DNA of 64,000 bases, taken from Streptomyces sp. NRRL S-455 (GTDB taxonomy: Bacteria > Actinomycetota > Actinomycetes > Streptomycetales > Streptomycetaceae). A program made the position numbers and the translations under genes. Below, piece after piece: positions 51,012 through 60,214 of the stretch (position 1 is the first letter of the stretch; each line of letters opens with the position of its first letter). The DNA is taken from the NCBI RefSeq assembly GCF_000717875.1, contig NZ_JOCT01000006.1, forward strand, positions 62,001-126,000. Direction: 5' to 3'. The notes below the pieces were generated by a model. The model had not been told where the DNA came from, did no database searches, and was given only the letters and a program-made list of their open reading frames with translations.

Positions 51012-51575
51012 GTGAACAAGAAGCTCGCGGCCGCACTGTCCGGCGGTGCGGTACTGGTACTGGCGCTGTCGGGGTGTGGCGGCGACGACAACGAGAAGCT
51101 GGACTCCTGGGCCAAGGAGGTCTGCGACGCAGTACAGCCGCAGGCCAAGAAGATCGAGTCGGCCAATGCCTCGATCCAGAAGGAGACCTCGGACAGCAGC
51201 AAGCCGGAAGAGGTCCAGAAGACCGACGCGCAGGCCTTCCAGGACATGTCCGACGCGTACAAGGCCATCGGGTCCGCGGTGACCAAGGCCGGGCCGCCGG
51301 ACGTCGAGAACGGCAAGAAGAAGCAGCAGGACGCGGTCAAGGAGCTCAACTCGATCTCCGCCGCGTACGCCTCCCTGAAGAAGCAGGTCGACGACCTCGA
51401 CACCAAGGACCAGGGCAAGTTCGCGGACGGCCTCAAGGACATCGCCACCGAGCTGGACAAGCTGGGCAAGAGCGGGAACGACGCGCTCCGGACCCTGGAG
51501 GAGGGCGAGGTCGGCCAGGCGATGGCCCGCCAGTCCACCTGCAAGGCGGCGACGGCGCCGGCCACGCAGAGCTGA
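51012..51575 (+). CDS. small lipoprotein with coiled-coil body
   Basis: A 187-residue lipoprotein: signal peptide NKKLAAALSGGAVLVLALS, lipobox LALSGC (Cys about residue 22), then an almost fully helical, Lys/Asp/Gln-rich body with repeated heptads (about 30-175). GTG 51012 follows GGAAGGGA by eight bases. Only two Cys occur in the body (EVCDAV and STCKAA), perhaps one disulfide. I do not recognise a named family; it is expected to sit on the outer face of the membrane. Confidence 0.85.
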   Translation: MNKKLAAALSGGAVLVLALSGCGGDDNEKLDSWAKEVCDAVQPQAKKIESANASIQKETSDSSKPEEVQKTDAQAFQDMSDAYKAIGSAVTKAGPPDVENGKKKQQDAVKELNSISAAYASLKKQVDDLDTKDQGKFADGLKDIATELDKLGKSGNDALRTLEEGEVGQAMARQSTCKAATAPATQS

Positions 51576-51656
51576 GGTCCACCCCGAGCTGAGGGGCGCG
51601 CACACCACCCGGCACGGGCACGCGCGATACCCGTACCGGCGGCCACAATGGGGGGC

Positions 51657-53186
51657 GTGAGTAACGCCAGCCAGTCACCCCTGTCCCCGCTGCCCGCCTC
51701 CGACCGCCCCGAAGCCGCCGACCGGCTGAGGGACGCCCTGCTCCACGCCTCCTTCACGGCCGACGGACTGCTCGAGCTGCTCGGTGCGCCCGCGTACGCG
51801 GCACTGGCCCGGAGCGAGACCGTGCCGGCGCTCCGGGCGACCCGCGGGGACACGCCGCCGGAGGCGCTCGTGCGGCTGTTCCTCCTCCAGCAGCCCGTGC
51901 CGCAGGCGCGCGTGGCGGACGTCCTGCCCGTCGACGCCTGTCTGGAGAGCGGCTGGCTGACCCGCGTCGGCGGGGACGAGATCGCCGCCACGGTGGACGT
52001 CCGTCCGTACGGCGGGCCCGGCGGCGAGGACTGGTTCATCGTGTCGGACCTGGGCTGCGCGGTCGGCGGCGCCGGGGGGATCGGCCGGCGGGACGAGGGG
52101 GTCGTCCTGGGGGTCGGCGGCGCCTCCATGACACTCGCCGGCATCACCGTCCGGCGGCCCGCGGCCGCGGCGCTCGACCTGGGCACCGGGTCCGGGATCC
52201 AGGCGCTGCACGCCACCCGGCACGCCACCCGCGTGACGGCCACCGACCTCAATCCGCGCGCGCTGCACATGACGGCCCTCACGCTGGCCCTGTCCGGTGC
52301 CCCGGCGGCCGACCTGCGCGAGGGTTCCCTCTTCGATCCGGTCCGTGACGACGAGACGTACGACCTGATCGTCTCCAACCCGCCGTTCGTGATCTCGCCC
52401 GGTGCCCGGCTCACCTACCGCGACGGCGGCATGGGCGGGGACGATCTGTGCCGCACGCTCGTTCAGCAGGCGGGCGATCGCCTGAACGAGGGTGGGTTCG
52501 CGCAGTTCCTCGCCAACTGGCAGCACGTGGAGGGGGAGGACTGGCAGGAGCGGCTCCGGTCATGGGTGCCGCGCGGCTGCGACGCGTGGATCGTGCAGCG
52601 CGAGGTGCAGGACGTCAACCAGTACGCCGAGCTGTGGCTGCGGGACGCGGGCGACCACCGCGAGGACGCGGCGGAGTACCAGGCCCGGTACGACGCATGG
52701 CTCGACGAGTTCGAGGCACGCAAGGTGAAGGCCGTCGGATTCGGCTGGATCACCCTGCGCAAGGCGGGCGCCGCCGTGCCCTCCGTCACGGTGGAGGAGT
52801 GGCCGCATCCGGTGGAGCAGCCGCTCGGCGACACCATCCGGGCCCACTTCGACCGGCTCGCCTACCTGCGCGACCACGACGACGCCGCCCTGCTCGAAGA
52901 GCGCTTCCGGCTCACCGCCGAGGTCGTGCAGGAGCAGGTCGGGCTGCCCGGTGCGGAGGACCCCGAGCATGTCGTGCTGCGCCAGAACCGCGGTATGCGC
53001 CGGGCCACCCGGGTGGACACGGTCGGCGCGGGCTTCGCGGGCGTGTGCGACGGCACGATGAGCGCCGGGGTCATCCTGGACGCCATCGCCCAGCTGGTCG
53101 GCGAGGACCCGGTCCTGTTGCGCGACCGCACCCCGGCGCAGATCCGGCTGCTGGTCGAGCAGGGGTTCCTCGAGCCGGTCCGCTGA
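51657..53186 (+). CDS. class I SAM-dependent methyltransferase (PrmC/RlmG-like N6-type)
   Basis: A 509-residue protein. An N-terminal helical domain (about 15-150) precedes a Rossmann methyltransferase with motif I LDLGTGSGIQALHA and the catalytic SNPPFV motif (N-P-P-F) used for amino groups of Gln, adenine or guanine. The C-terminal 140 residues form an extra domain (AHFDRLAYLRDHDD..., QIRLLVEQGFLEPVR). GTG 51657 gives the SNASQSPLSP start; ATG 51648 is three codons upstream. The target, probably rRNA or protein, cannot be told. Confidence 0.88.
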   Translation: MSNASQSPLSPLPASDRPEAADRLRDALLHASFTADGLLELLGAPAYAALARSETVPALRATRGDTPPEALVRLFLLQQPVPQARVADVLPVDACLESGWLTRVGGDEIAATVDVRPYGGPGGEDWFIVSDLGCAVGGAGGIGRRDEGVVLGVGGASMTLAGITVRRPAAAALDLGTGSGIQALHATRHATRVTATDLNPRALHMTALTLALSGAPAADLREGSLFDPVRDDETYDLIVSNPPFVISPGARLTYRDGGMGGDDLCRTLVQQAGDRLNEGGFAQFLANWQHVEGEDWQERLRSWVPRGCDAWIVQREVQDVNQYAELWLRDAGDHREDAAEYQARYDAWLDEFEARKVKAVGFGWITLRKAGAAVPSVTVEEWPHPVEQPLGDTIRAHFDRLAYLRDHDDAALLEERFRLTAEVVQEQVGLPGAEDPEHVVLRQNRGMRRATRVDTVGAGFAGVCDGTMSAGVILDAIAQLVGEDPVLLRDRTPAQIRLLVEQGFLEPVR

Positions 53187-53419
53187 GAGGCTCCGGGGAA
53201 GACCGCGGGGTCGTCTTCGAGGGGCGTCTCGGAGGGGCTCGCCAATAAATTCGAGTCGATTTGAACACCTCGTCCGAACGGGCTGTGAAGGGCCGGACGC
53301 CGCCGGTCCACGGCCGTGTCGACCCGTCGTTCACCTCTGGTTCGCCTGCCCGCCGCCCGCGCGTGTCAGCCTCCCGGGGCTGGGGAGACGCGGACACAGG
53401 AAAAGGGGCACGGCGGGCC

Positions 53420-53617
53420 ATGGAGAGCGAACCGGCGATCTTCGCGGGAACGGTGTTCTCCCTGTTCGGAGGGGGACTGCTGGCGTGGACCGTGACACGC
53501 GTGCGCCAGCACCTGCCCGTCGCCCACGGTGTGAGGCCCGTCGCATCGGCGACCCTCGCGAGCGTCGTCGCGGTGCTCGCCCTGGCGGCCGGAGCCTGGT
53601 GCTTCACCCGCCTCTGA
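53420..53617 (+). CDS. 65-residue membrane protein
   Basis: ATG 53420 opens a protein with two hydrophobic segments (IFAGTVFSLFGGGLLAWTV and SATLASVVAVLALAAGAWCF) joined by a short basic loop. A purine-rich AAAAGGGG lies 12 bases upstream. It is small but has clear membrane topology and a normal codon pattern, while the in-frame upstream region does not. No family recognised. It lies between the methyltransferase and topA. Confidence 0.7.
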   Translation: MESEPAIFAGTVFSLFGGGLLAWTVTRVRQHLPVAHGVRPVASATLASVVAVLALAAGAWCFTRL

Positions 53618-53863
53618 GGCCCGGGTCGGCGGCGTTCCCGCCCGTGACCGAGAGGTCGCACTCCGCATAGGGGCGGGTCTTCTCCCGGTACTCCGGGCGG
53701 CAGGAATGGTGGTAGTCGGGTTACCGTTCGAGTGGCCGTTGCGGGCTTTTCCCGTTTGACACGGGGGCGGGCTGTACCGTCACACTCCGCAGCGTCACCA
53801 CACGACCCAGCCCCGGGAAGAAGCCTGGGGAGGCCCCAGCGTCGACCGGAGAGAAGAGCGAAG

Positions 53864-56725
53864 TTGTCCCCGACCAGCGAGACCGCACAGGGCGGCCGCC
53901 GACTCGTCATCGTCGAGTCGCCTGCCAAGGCGAAGACGATCAAGGGCTACCTCGGCCCCGGCTACGTAGTCGAAGCGAGCGTCGGGCACATCCGCGACCT
54001 CCCCAACGGCGCCGCCGAGGTGCCCGAGAAGTACACCGGCGAGGTCCGCCGCCTCGGTGTGGACGTCGAACATGACTTCCAGCCGATCTATGTGGTCAAC
54101 GCCGACAAGAAGGCACAGGTCAAGAAGCTCAAGGACCTGCTGAAGGACTCCGACGAGCTCTTCCTCGCCACCGATGAGGACCGCGAGGGCGAGGCCATCG
54201 CCTGGCACCTCCAGGAGGTGCTCAAGCCCAAGGTCCCGGTCAAGCGGATGGTCTTCCACGAGATCACCAAGGCCGCGATCCAGGCCGCCGTGGCCAACCC
54301 GCGCCAGCTCAACCAGAAGCTCGTCGACGCCCAGGAGACCCGCCGCATCCTCGACCGCCTCTACGGCTACGAGGTCTCGCCGGTCCTGTGGAAGAAGGTC
54401 ATGCCGCGGCTGTCCGCGGGCCGTGTCCAGTCGGTCGCCACCCGACTCGTCGTCGAGCGGGAACGCGAGCGCATCGCCTTTCGTTCCGCTGAGTACTGGG
54501 ACCTGACGGGCACCTTCGCGACCGGCCGGGCCGGCGACCCGTCGGACCCGTCGTCGCTGGTCGCGCGCCTGCAGTCGGTCGACGGCAGGCGGGTCGCGCA
54601 GGGCCGCGACTTCGACTCCCTGGGACAGCTGAAGAGCGCGAACACCCTCCACCTCGACGAGGCGAACGCCCGCGCCCTGGCCGCCGCCCTGGAGCAGACG
54701 CGGTTCGCCGTGCGCTCCGTGGAGTCCAAGCCCTACCGCCGCTCGCCGTACGCCCCGTTCCGTACGACGACGCTGCAGCAGGAGGCCAGCCGCAAGCTCG
54801 GCTTCGGCGCGAAGGCCACGATGCAGATCGCGCAGAAGCTGTATGAGAACGGCTACATCACCTACATGCGTACGGACTCCACGACGCTGAGCGACACGGC
54901 GGTCGCCGCCGCCCGCGCCCAGGTCACCCAGCTGTACGGCGCCGACTACCTGCCGCCGCAGCCGAGGACGTACGCCGGGAAGGTCAAGAACGCGCAGGAG
55001 GCCCACGAGGCGATCCGCCCCTCCGGCGATCGTTTCCGCACTCCCGCCGAGACCGGACTGACCGGCGACCAGTTCAAGCTGTACGAGCTGATCTGGAAGC
55101 GGACCGTCGCCTCCCAGATGAAGGACGCCACCGGCAACAGCGTCACGGTGAAGATCGGCGGCACCGCGGCCGACGGCCGGGACGTCGAGTTCAGCGCCTC
55201 CGGCAAGACGATCACCTTCCACGGCTTCCTCAAGGCCTACGTCGAGGGCGCCGACGACCCGAACGCCGAGCTTGACGACCGTGAGCGCCGGCTGCCCCAG
55301 GTCAGCGAGGGCGACGCGCTGAGCGCCGAGGAGATCACGGTCGACGGGCACGCCACCAAGCCCCCGGCCCGCTACACCGAGGCCTCCCTGGTCAAGGAGC
55401 TGGAAGAGCGCGAGATCGGCCGTCCGTCGACGTACGCGTCGATCATCGGCACGATCCTGGACCGCGGCTACGTGTTCAAGAAGGGCACGGCCCTGGTGCC
55501 GTCCTTCCTGTCCTTCGCCGTGGTCAACCTCCTGGAGAAGCACTTCGGGCGGCTCGTCGACTACGGCTTCACCGCCAAGATGGAGGACGACCTCGACCGC
55601 ATCGCCCGCGGTGAGGCGCAGTCCGTGCCGTGGCTGAAGCGGTTCTACTTCGGCGAGACGGCGTCCGACAGCGGCTCCGCCCCGGGAGCCCCGGGTGGTG
55701 CCGCCGACGCCGGCAACGGCGACGGGGACCACCTCGGCGGTCTCAAGGAGCTGGTGACCGACCTGGGCGCCATCGACGCACGCGAGGTGTCGTCGTTCCC
55801 CGTGGGCAACGACATCGTGCTGCGGGTCGGCCGCTACGGGCCCTACATCGAGCGCGGCGAGAAGGACACCGAGCAGCACCAGCGCGCCGACATCCCGGAC
55901 GACCTGGCGCCGGACGAGCTCTCCGTCGACCTCGCGGAGGAACTGCTCGCCAAGCCGAGCGGTGACTACGAACTGGGCACGGACCCGGCCACCGGCCACA
56001 CCATCGTCGCCAAGGACGGCCGCTACGGACCGTATGTGACGGAGGTCCTCCCCGAGGGCACCCCGAAGACGGGCAAGAACGCGGTCAAGCCGCGCACGGC
56101 GTCCCTCTTCAAGACGATGTCCCTGGACACCGTCACCCTCGACGACGCCCTCAAGCTGATGTCGCTGCCGCGTGTCGTCGGCACCGACGCCGAGGGCCAG
56201 GAGATCACCGCGCAGAACGGCCGCTACGGCCCGTACCTGAAGAAGGGCACCGACTCGCGCTCGCTCCAGTCCGAGGAGCAGCTCTTCACGATCACGCTGG
56301 AAGAGGCGCTGGCGATCTACGCTCAGCCGAAGCAGCGTGGCCGGGCCGCCGCCAAGCCGCCGCTGAAGGAGCTGGGCACCGACCCGGTGAGCGAGAAGCC
56401 GGTCGTCGTCAAGGACGGGCGCTTCGGGCCGTACGTCACCGACGGCGAGACCAACGCGACCCTGCGCTCCGGCGACAGTGTCGAGACGATCACGCCGGAG
56501 CGCGGCTTCGAGCTGCTCGCCGAGAAGCGTGCGAAGGGCCCGGCGAAGAAGACCGCGAAGAAGGCGGCCAAGAAGGCACCGGCCAAGAAGACGGCAGCGG
56601 CGAAGAAGACCGCCGCGAAGAAGACCGCGGCCAAGAAGACGACGACCAAGACGACGGCGAAGAAGACGACGGCGAAGAAGACGGCCGCCAAGACGGCGAC
56701 CGCCGCCAAGTCGGCGGAGGACTGA
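53864..56725 (+). CDS. topA: DNA topoisomerase I
   Basis: A 953-residue type IA topoisomerase. TTG 53864 gives the LSPTSETAQGGRRLVIVESP start. The TOPRIM domain has VESPAKAKTI and TDEDREGEA; the active-site Tyr is Y334 in ITYMRTDST. Four zinc-free C-terminal Topo_C repeats follow (DGRYGPYVTE, NGRYGPYLKK and similar), then a tail of about 70 residues built from Lys-Lys-Ala/Thr units, known in Streptomyces TopA to raise processivity. A TTGACA (53756-53761) followed by TACCGT after only 13 bp lies upstream. It relaxes negative supercoils; topA in Streptomyces is supercoiling-sensitive. Confidence 0.97.
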   Translation: MSPTSETAQGGRRLVIVESPAKAKTIKGYLGPGYVVEASVGHIRDLPNGAAEVPEKYTGEVRRLGVDVEHDFQPIYVVNADKKAQVKKLKDLLKDSDELFLATDEDREGEAIAWHLQEVLKPKVPVKRMVFHEITKAAIQAAVANPRQLNQKLVDAQETRRILDRLYGYEVSPVLWKKVMPRLSAGRVQSVATRLVVERERERIAFRSAEYWDLTGTFATGRAGDPSDPSSLVARLQSVDGRRVAQGRDFDSLGQLKSANTLHLDEANARALAAALEQTRFAVRSVESKPYRRSPYAPFRTTTLQQEASRKLGFGAKATMQIAQKLYENGYITYMRTDSTTLSDTAVAAARAQVTQLYGADYLPPQPRTYAGKVKNAQEAHEAIRPSGDRFRTPAETGLTGDQFKLYELIWKRTVASQMKDATGNSVTVKIGGTAADGRDVEFSASGKTITFHGFLKAYVEGADDPNAELDDRERRLPQVSEGDALSAEEITVDGHATKPPARYTEASLVKELEEREIGRPSTYASIIGTILDRGYVFKKGTALVPSFLSFAVVNLLEKHFGRLVDYGFTAKMEDDLDRIARGEAQSVPWLKRFYFGETASDSGSAPGAPGGAADAGNGDGDHLGGLKELVTDLGAIDAREVSSFPVGNDIVLRVGRYGPYIERGEKDTEQHQRADIPDDLAPDELSVDLAEELLAKPSGDYELGTDPATGHTIVAKDGRYGPYVTEVLPEGTPKTGKNAVKPRTASLFKTMSLDTVTLDDALKLMSLPRVVGTDAEGQEITAQNGRYGPYLKKGTDSRSLQSEEQLFTITLEEALAIYAQPKQRGRAAAKPPLKELGTDPVSEKPVVVKDGRFGPYVTDGETNATLRSGDSVETITPERGFELLAEKRAKGPAKKTAKKAAKKAPAKKTAAAKKTAAKKTAAKKTTTKTTAKKTTAKKTAAKTATAAKSAED

Positions 56726-56796
56726 GGCCCGTCCGGGACCTGTTCGGAAACCGGGCGGCCAAGGCCCGGATCTTCGCCACAGGTTCGGAAAGCGAA

Positions 56797-56825
56797 CGCC
56801 CCGGCACCACTTCGGTGCCGGGGCG
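56797..56825. terminator. 12-bp stem terminator of topA
   Basis: A perfect 12-bp stem (56797-56808 with 56814-56825) has loop ACTTC. It lies 72 bp past the topA stop and ahead of the tmk fusion. Confidence 0.9.
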
Positions 56826-56881
56826 TGCGCATGCCAGGCCGGGCTCTCCGGGGTGTCGGCGGCGCCCGATAGGCTGAACGC

Positions 56882-59800
56882 ATGACGCGAGCCGAGCACC
56901 CAACGGGCCCTCAGCCGGCCCCCGACGACGCCCTGGTCGCGGACTCCCGCGAGCGTGCCGTCCGCGCCCTGCTGCGCCGTCCGCAGTTGAAGCGGTTGTG
57001 GAGCGCACAGCTCGTGGGCGGTGTGGGCGACACCCTCGCCCTTTTCGTGCTGGTCCTCCTCGCTCTCCAGGCGGCTGTCGTCGAAGCGTCGTTCGGGGGC
57101 GGCTACCGGGGCGTGGCGTTCGCAGTGGCGACCGTTTTCGGGGTGCGCATCCTGGCGACGCTCCTGTTCGGCGCCGTGCTCCTCGGTCCGCTCACGGCGC
57201 TCACCTCGCAGGACGGCCCGCTCGACCGCCGCTGGACCATGGTCGGCGCGGACGGGCTGCGCGCGGCGCTGCTCATCGTCGCGCCGCTGTGGATCGACTG
57301 GACCCCCGAGGACGCGCTCGCGGTCCTCCTCGTCACGGCCTTCGTGACCGGAGTCGCCGAGCGGTTCTGGGCGGTGTGCCGCGAGAGCGCGGCCCCCGCG
57401 CTGCTGCCCGCCCCACCGCCGGAAGGCGCGACGGTCCGCCCGCTGCCCGACCACATGGACGCCCTGCGCCGCCTGTCGCTGCGAACCGGCTTCGTCGCGA
57501 TCCCGCTCGCGGCCGCGGCGCTCGTCATCGCGTCCCTGTTCAACAACCTGCTGGGCGCCGGCATCGACTGGTTCGGCCAGCACCAGGCGGCCCTCGCCTC
57601 CTACGTGGCGGCCGGGCTGTTCGCCGCGTCCCTGTCCGTGCTCACCTTCCTCGAGGTGCCCGGCACCCGCACCCCCCGCGCACGGTCACCGCTCGAGGGG
57701 CTGCGCCGCCCGAAGAGCACCACCGGCGCAGACAAGGGCCGCACCGGCGCGATGACGCTGCTGGTGCTGGCGTGCGCGGCCGTCGCCGCGGCGGTGTCGG
57801 CCGCCGTCGCCGTGGCCGTCCTGCACGCCAAGGACCTGGGCGGCGGCCCGGTGCTGTACGGGCTGTTCGTGGGCGCGCTGACCGGCGGTGTCGTCGTCGG
57901 CATCCGCAGGGCGCCCGCCCTGCTGCCCGCCTTCCCGCGCCGCCGGCTGCTCGCCCTGGCGATCGCCTTCACCGGTGTCGCGCTGCTGGCCGCCGGGCTC
58001 GTCCCGGACGTCACCACCGTGCTGCTGATCCTCGCGCTGGCCGGCGTCGGCGCGGGCACGGCCGCCAACATCGGGCACATCCTGCTCGACCAGGAGACCG
58101 AGGAGTACCGGCGGGCCCGTACGACGGAGCACCTGCACGCGGTCGTCCGGGTCTGCGTGGCGCTCGGCGCGGTGATCGCCCCGCTGGTCGCGGCGGGCAT
58201 CGGTCCGCACCGGCTGGAGAGCGGCAAGTTCGTCTTCGCGCACGGCGGCGCGGCCTTCACCCTGATGCTGGCCGGTGCCCTGCTGCTGCCGGTCGCCGTC
58301 CTGGTGCTGGCCAAGGTCGACGACCGTTCCGGTGTCCCGCTGCGCCAGGACCTGAGGGACGCGCTGCTGGGCGGCGACCCGGAGCAGGCGCCCGCGGCGT
58401 CCGGCTTCTTCATCGCCCTGGAGGGCGGCGACGGAGCCGGGAAGTCCACGCAGGCCGAGGCGCTCGCCGAGTGGATCCGCGGCAAGGGCCACGAGGTCGT
58501 GCTGACGCGCGAGCCGGGGGCGACTCCGGTGGGCAAGCGGCTGCGGTCGATCCTGCTGGACGTGTCGAGCGAGGGTCTGTCGCACCGCTCGGAGGCCCTG
58601 CTGTACGCGGCCGACCGGGCCGAGCACATCGACACCGTCGTACGGCCCGCCCTGGAGCGCGGCGCGGTCGTCATCTCGGACCGCTACATCGACTCGTCCG
58701 TGGCCTACCAGGGCGCGGGCCGGGACCTGTCGTCGACCGAGATCGCCCGGATCAACCGCTGGGCCACGAACGGACTCGTGCCGCATCTGACCGTCCTGCT
58801 GGACGTCGCGCCGGAGACCGCGCGCGAGCGGTTCACGGAGGCGCCGGACCGGCTGGAGTCGGAGCCCGCCGAGTTCCACGCGCGGGTGCGGGCCGGTTTC
58901 CTCACGCTGGCCGCGGCCGACGCCGGGCGGTACCTGGTGGTGGACGCGGGCCAGGAGCCCGAGGCCGTCACGACCGTCATCCGGCACCGGCTCGACCAGG
59001 TGCTGCCCCTGTCCGAGGCCGAGATCGAGGCCCGGGAAGAGGCGCGGCGCAAGGCCGAGGAGGAGGCCCGCCGTAAGGCCGAGGAAGAGGCCGCGCGCAA
59101 GGCCGAGGAGGAGCGCCTGGAGCGCGAGCGCCAGGAGCAGCTGGCCAAGCTGCGCGCCGAGGAGGAGGAGCGCAAGCGGCGCGAGCTGGAGGAGGCACAG
59201 CGCCGCGAGGCCGAACGGCAGGCGGAGGAGGCCCGGCGGCGCGCCGAGGAGGCCCGCAAGAAGGCCGAGGAGGAGCGGGCGCGGCTGCTCGCGGAGGAGA
59301 AGGCCCGCGCCGAGGAGGAGGCCCGGCGCAAGGCCGAGGAGGAACGGCGCCGCAAGCAGGCCGAGGAAGAGGCGCGGTTGCGTGCCGAGGCCGAGGCACT
59401 CCGCCTGGAGAAGCAGCGCAAGGCCGAGGAGGCCCTGAGGCGGGCCGAGGAAGCGCGGCGTCTGGCGGAGGCGGCGGCCGCGGCGGCGGAGGCCGGGCCG
59501 ACGAACTCCGCCCAGCCGAGCGCCTCCGGTCCGGCGGCCGGCCAGGACGCGGCGACCGTCCCGACACCCGTGGTGAAACCGGAGAACGCCCCGGGCCGGT
59601 CCCCGGCCGGGTCCGACGCCGAGCGGACCGCCGAGCTGCCGAAGCCGCCGGTGCCGCCGGGGGCGGGGGAGGAGACCGAGGTGCTGCCCGCCGTTCCTCC
59701 CGGCGCGGCGGACGACACGGCCGTGCTGCCTCCCGTCCGGCCGGGGGACGCCGAGGAGACGGCCGTCCTGCCGCCGGTACGCGGAGACGAACCGACGGAC

Positions 59801-60037
59801 CGGGTGCCGCCCGGGTACTTCCGCAAGGACACCCCGGCCGCCAGGCCCGACGGCACCGATGACCGTACGCGTGAGCTGCCCCAGTTGGACGCCGAGGGGA
59901 GGCCGCGCCGGCGGTCCGACTGGGCCGAGGAGACGCCACTGGACGACCTGCCCTCGCTGGCGGACGAGCTGCTGGGACCGCACGACGACGAGCCGGACGA
60001 GGGACGGAACCGCCGGGGGAGGGGCCGGGGCCGCTGA
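56882..60037 (+). CDS. MFS-like membrane domain fused to dTMP kinase, with coiled coil and Pro-rich tail
   Basis: A 1051-residue fusion. Residues 1-475 are a 10-12 helix membrane domain of MFS type (LALFVLVLLALQAAVVEA, the AANIGHILLDQETEEYRRAR loop). Residues about 508-712 are thymidylate kinase: P-loop EGGDGAGKST (514-523), the DRYIDSSVAYQGAGR segment and the LDVAPETARER stretch. A Glu/Lys/Arg/Ala coiled coil of about 150 residues follows (715-870), then an acidic Pro-rich tail with three repeats of ETAVLPPVRPGD type. Thymidylate kinase is essential; its attachment to a membrane protein is a Streptomyces feature. It lies just upstream of holB, its common partner. Confidence 0.93.
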   Translation: MTRAEHPTGPQPAPDDALVADSRERAVRALLRRPQLKRLWSAQLVGGVGDTLALFVLVLLALQAAVVEASFGGGYRGVAFAVATVFGVRILATLLFGAVLLGPLTALTSQDGPLDRRWTMVGADGLRAALLIVAPLWIDWTPEDALAVLLVTAFVTGVAERFWAVCRESAAPALLPAPPPEGATVRPLPDHMDALRRLSLRTGFVAIPLAAAALVIASLFNNLLGAGIDWFGQHQAALASYVAAGLFAASLSVLTFLEVPGTRTPRARSPLEGLRRPKSTTGADKGRTGAMTLLVLACAAVAAAVSAAVAVAVLHAKDLGGGPVLYGLFVGALTGGVVVGIRRAPALLPAFPRRRLLALAIAFTGVALLAAGLVPDVTTVLLILALAGVGAGTAANIGHILLDQETEEYRRARTTEHLHAVVRVCVALGAVIAPLVAAGIGPHRLESGKFVFAHGGAAFTLMLAGALLLPVAVLVLAKVDDRSGVPLRQDLRDALLGGDPEQAPAASGFFIALEGGDGAGKSTQAEALAEWIRGKGHEVVLTREPGATPVGKRLRSILLDVSSEGLSHRSEALLYAADRAEHIDTVVRPALERGAVVISDRYIDSSVAYQGAGRDLSSTEIARINRWATNGLVPHLTVLLDVAPETARERFTEAPDRLESEPAEFHARVRAGFLTLAAADAGRYLVVDAGQEPEAVTTVIRHRLDQVLPLSEAEIEAREEARRKAEEEARRKAEEEAARKAEEERLERERQEQLAKLRAEEEERKRRELEEAQRREAERQAEEARRRAEEARKKAEEERARLLAEEKARAEEEARRKAEEERRRKQAEEEARLRAEAEALRLEKQRKAEEALRRAEEARRLAEAAAAAAEAGPTNSAQPSASGPAAGQDAATVPTPVVKPENAPGRSPAGSDAERTAELPKPPVPPGAGEETEVLPAVPPGAADDTAVLPPVRPGDAEETAVLPPVRGDEPTDRVPPGYFRKDTPAARPDGTDDRTRELPQLDAEGRPRRRSDWAEETPLDDLPSLADELLGPHDDEPDEGRNRRGRGRGR

Positions 60038-60050
60038 GGCCCCTGCCCGT

Positions 60051-60138
60051 TGTCAGTGGTCCCTTGTCAGGGTCCGTTGTCAGCGGCCCGTGGCGCTGGT
60101 CCCTTGTCAGCTGTCAGCTGTCAGCGGTCCGCTGTCAG
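60051..60138. repeat. seven TGTCAG repeats with seven-base-related spacing
   Basis: TGTCAG begins at 60051, 60065, 60078, 60105, 60112, 60119 and 60133, with spacings of 14, 13, 27, 7, 7 and 14. Many extend to TGTCAGTGGTCC or TGTCAGCTG. It fills the gap between the tmk fusion and holB and probably arose by slippage of a seven-base unit. Confidence 0.75.
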
Positions 60139-60214
60139 TGGTCACCCGCACAATGGATCTCGCAGCGGCAGTACGGTCCGGGAACGCGGACGTGACGGAA
60201 GGGCGGCGTGACCC

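Noticed and set aside
53756..53780. TTGACA and TACCGT before topA as a promoter
   Set aside because: The spacer is only 13 bp, shorter than the usual 16-19, so it is mentioned under topA but not listed as a promoter.
53795..57583. Long open frame antisense to topA and the tmk fusion
   Set aside because: Leu/Gly/Val/Arg low-complexity product with no recognisable motif, opposite two well-supported genes.
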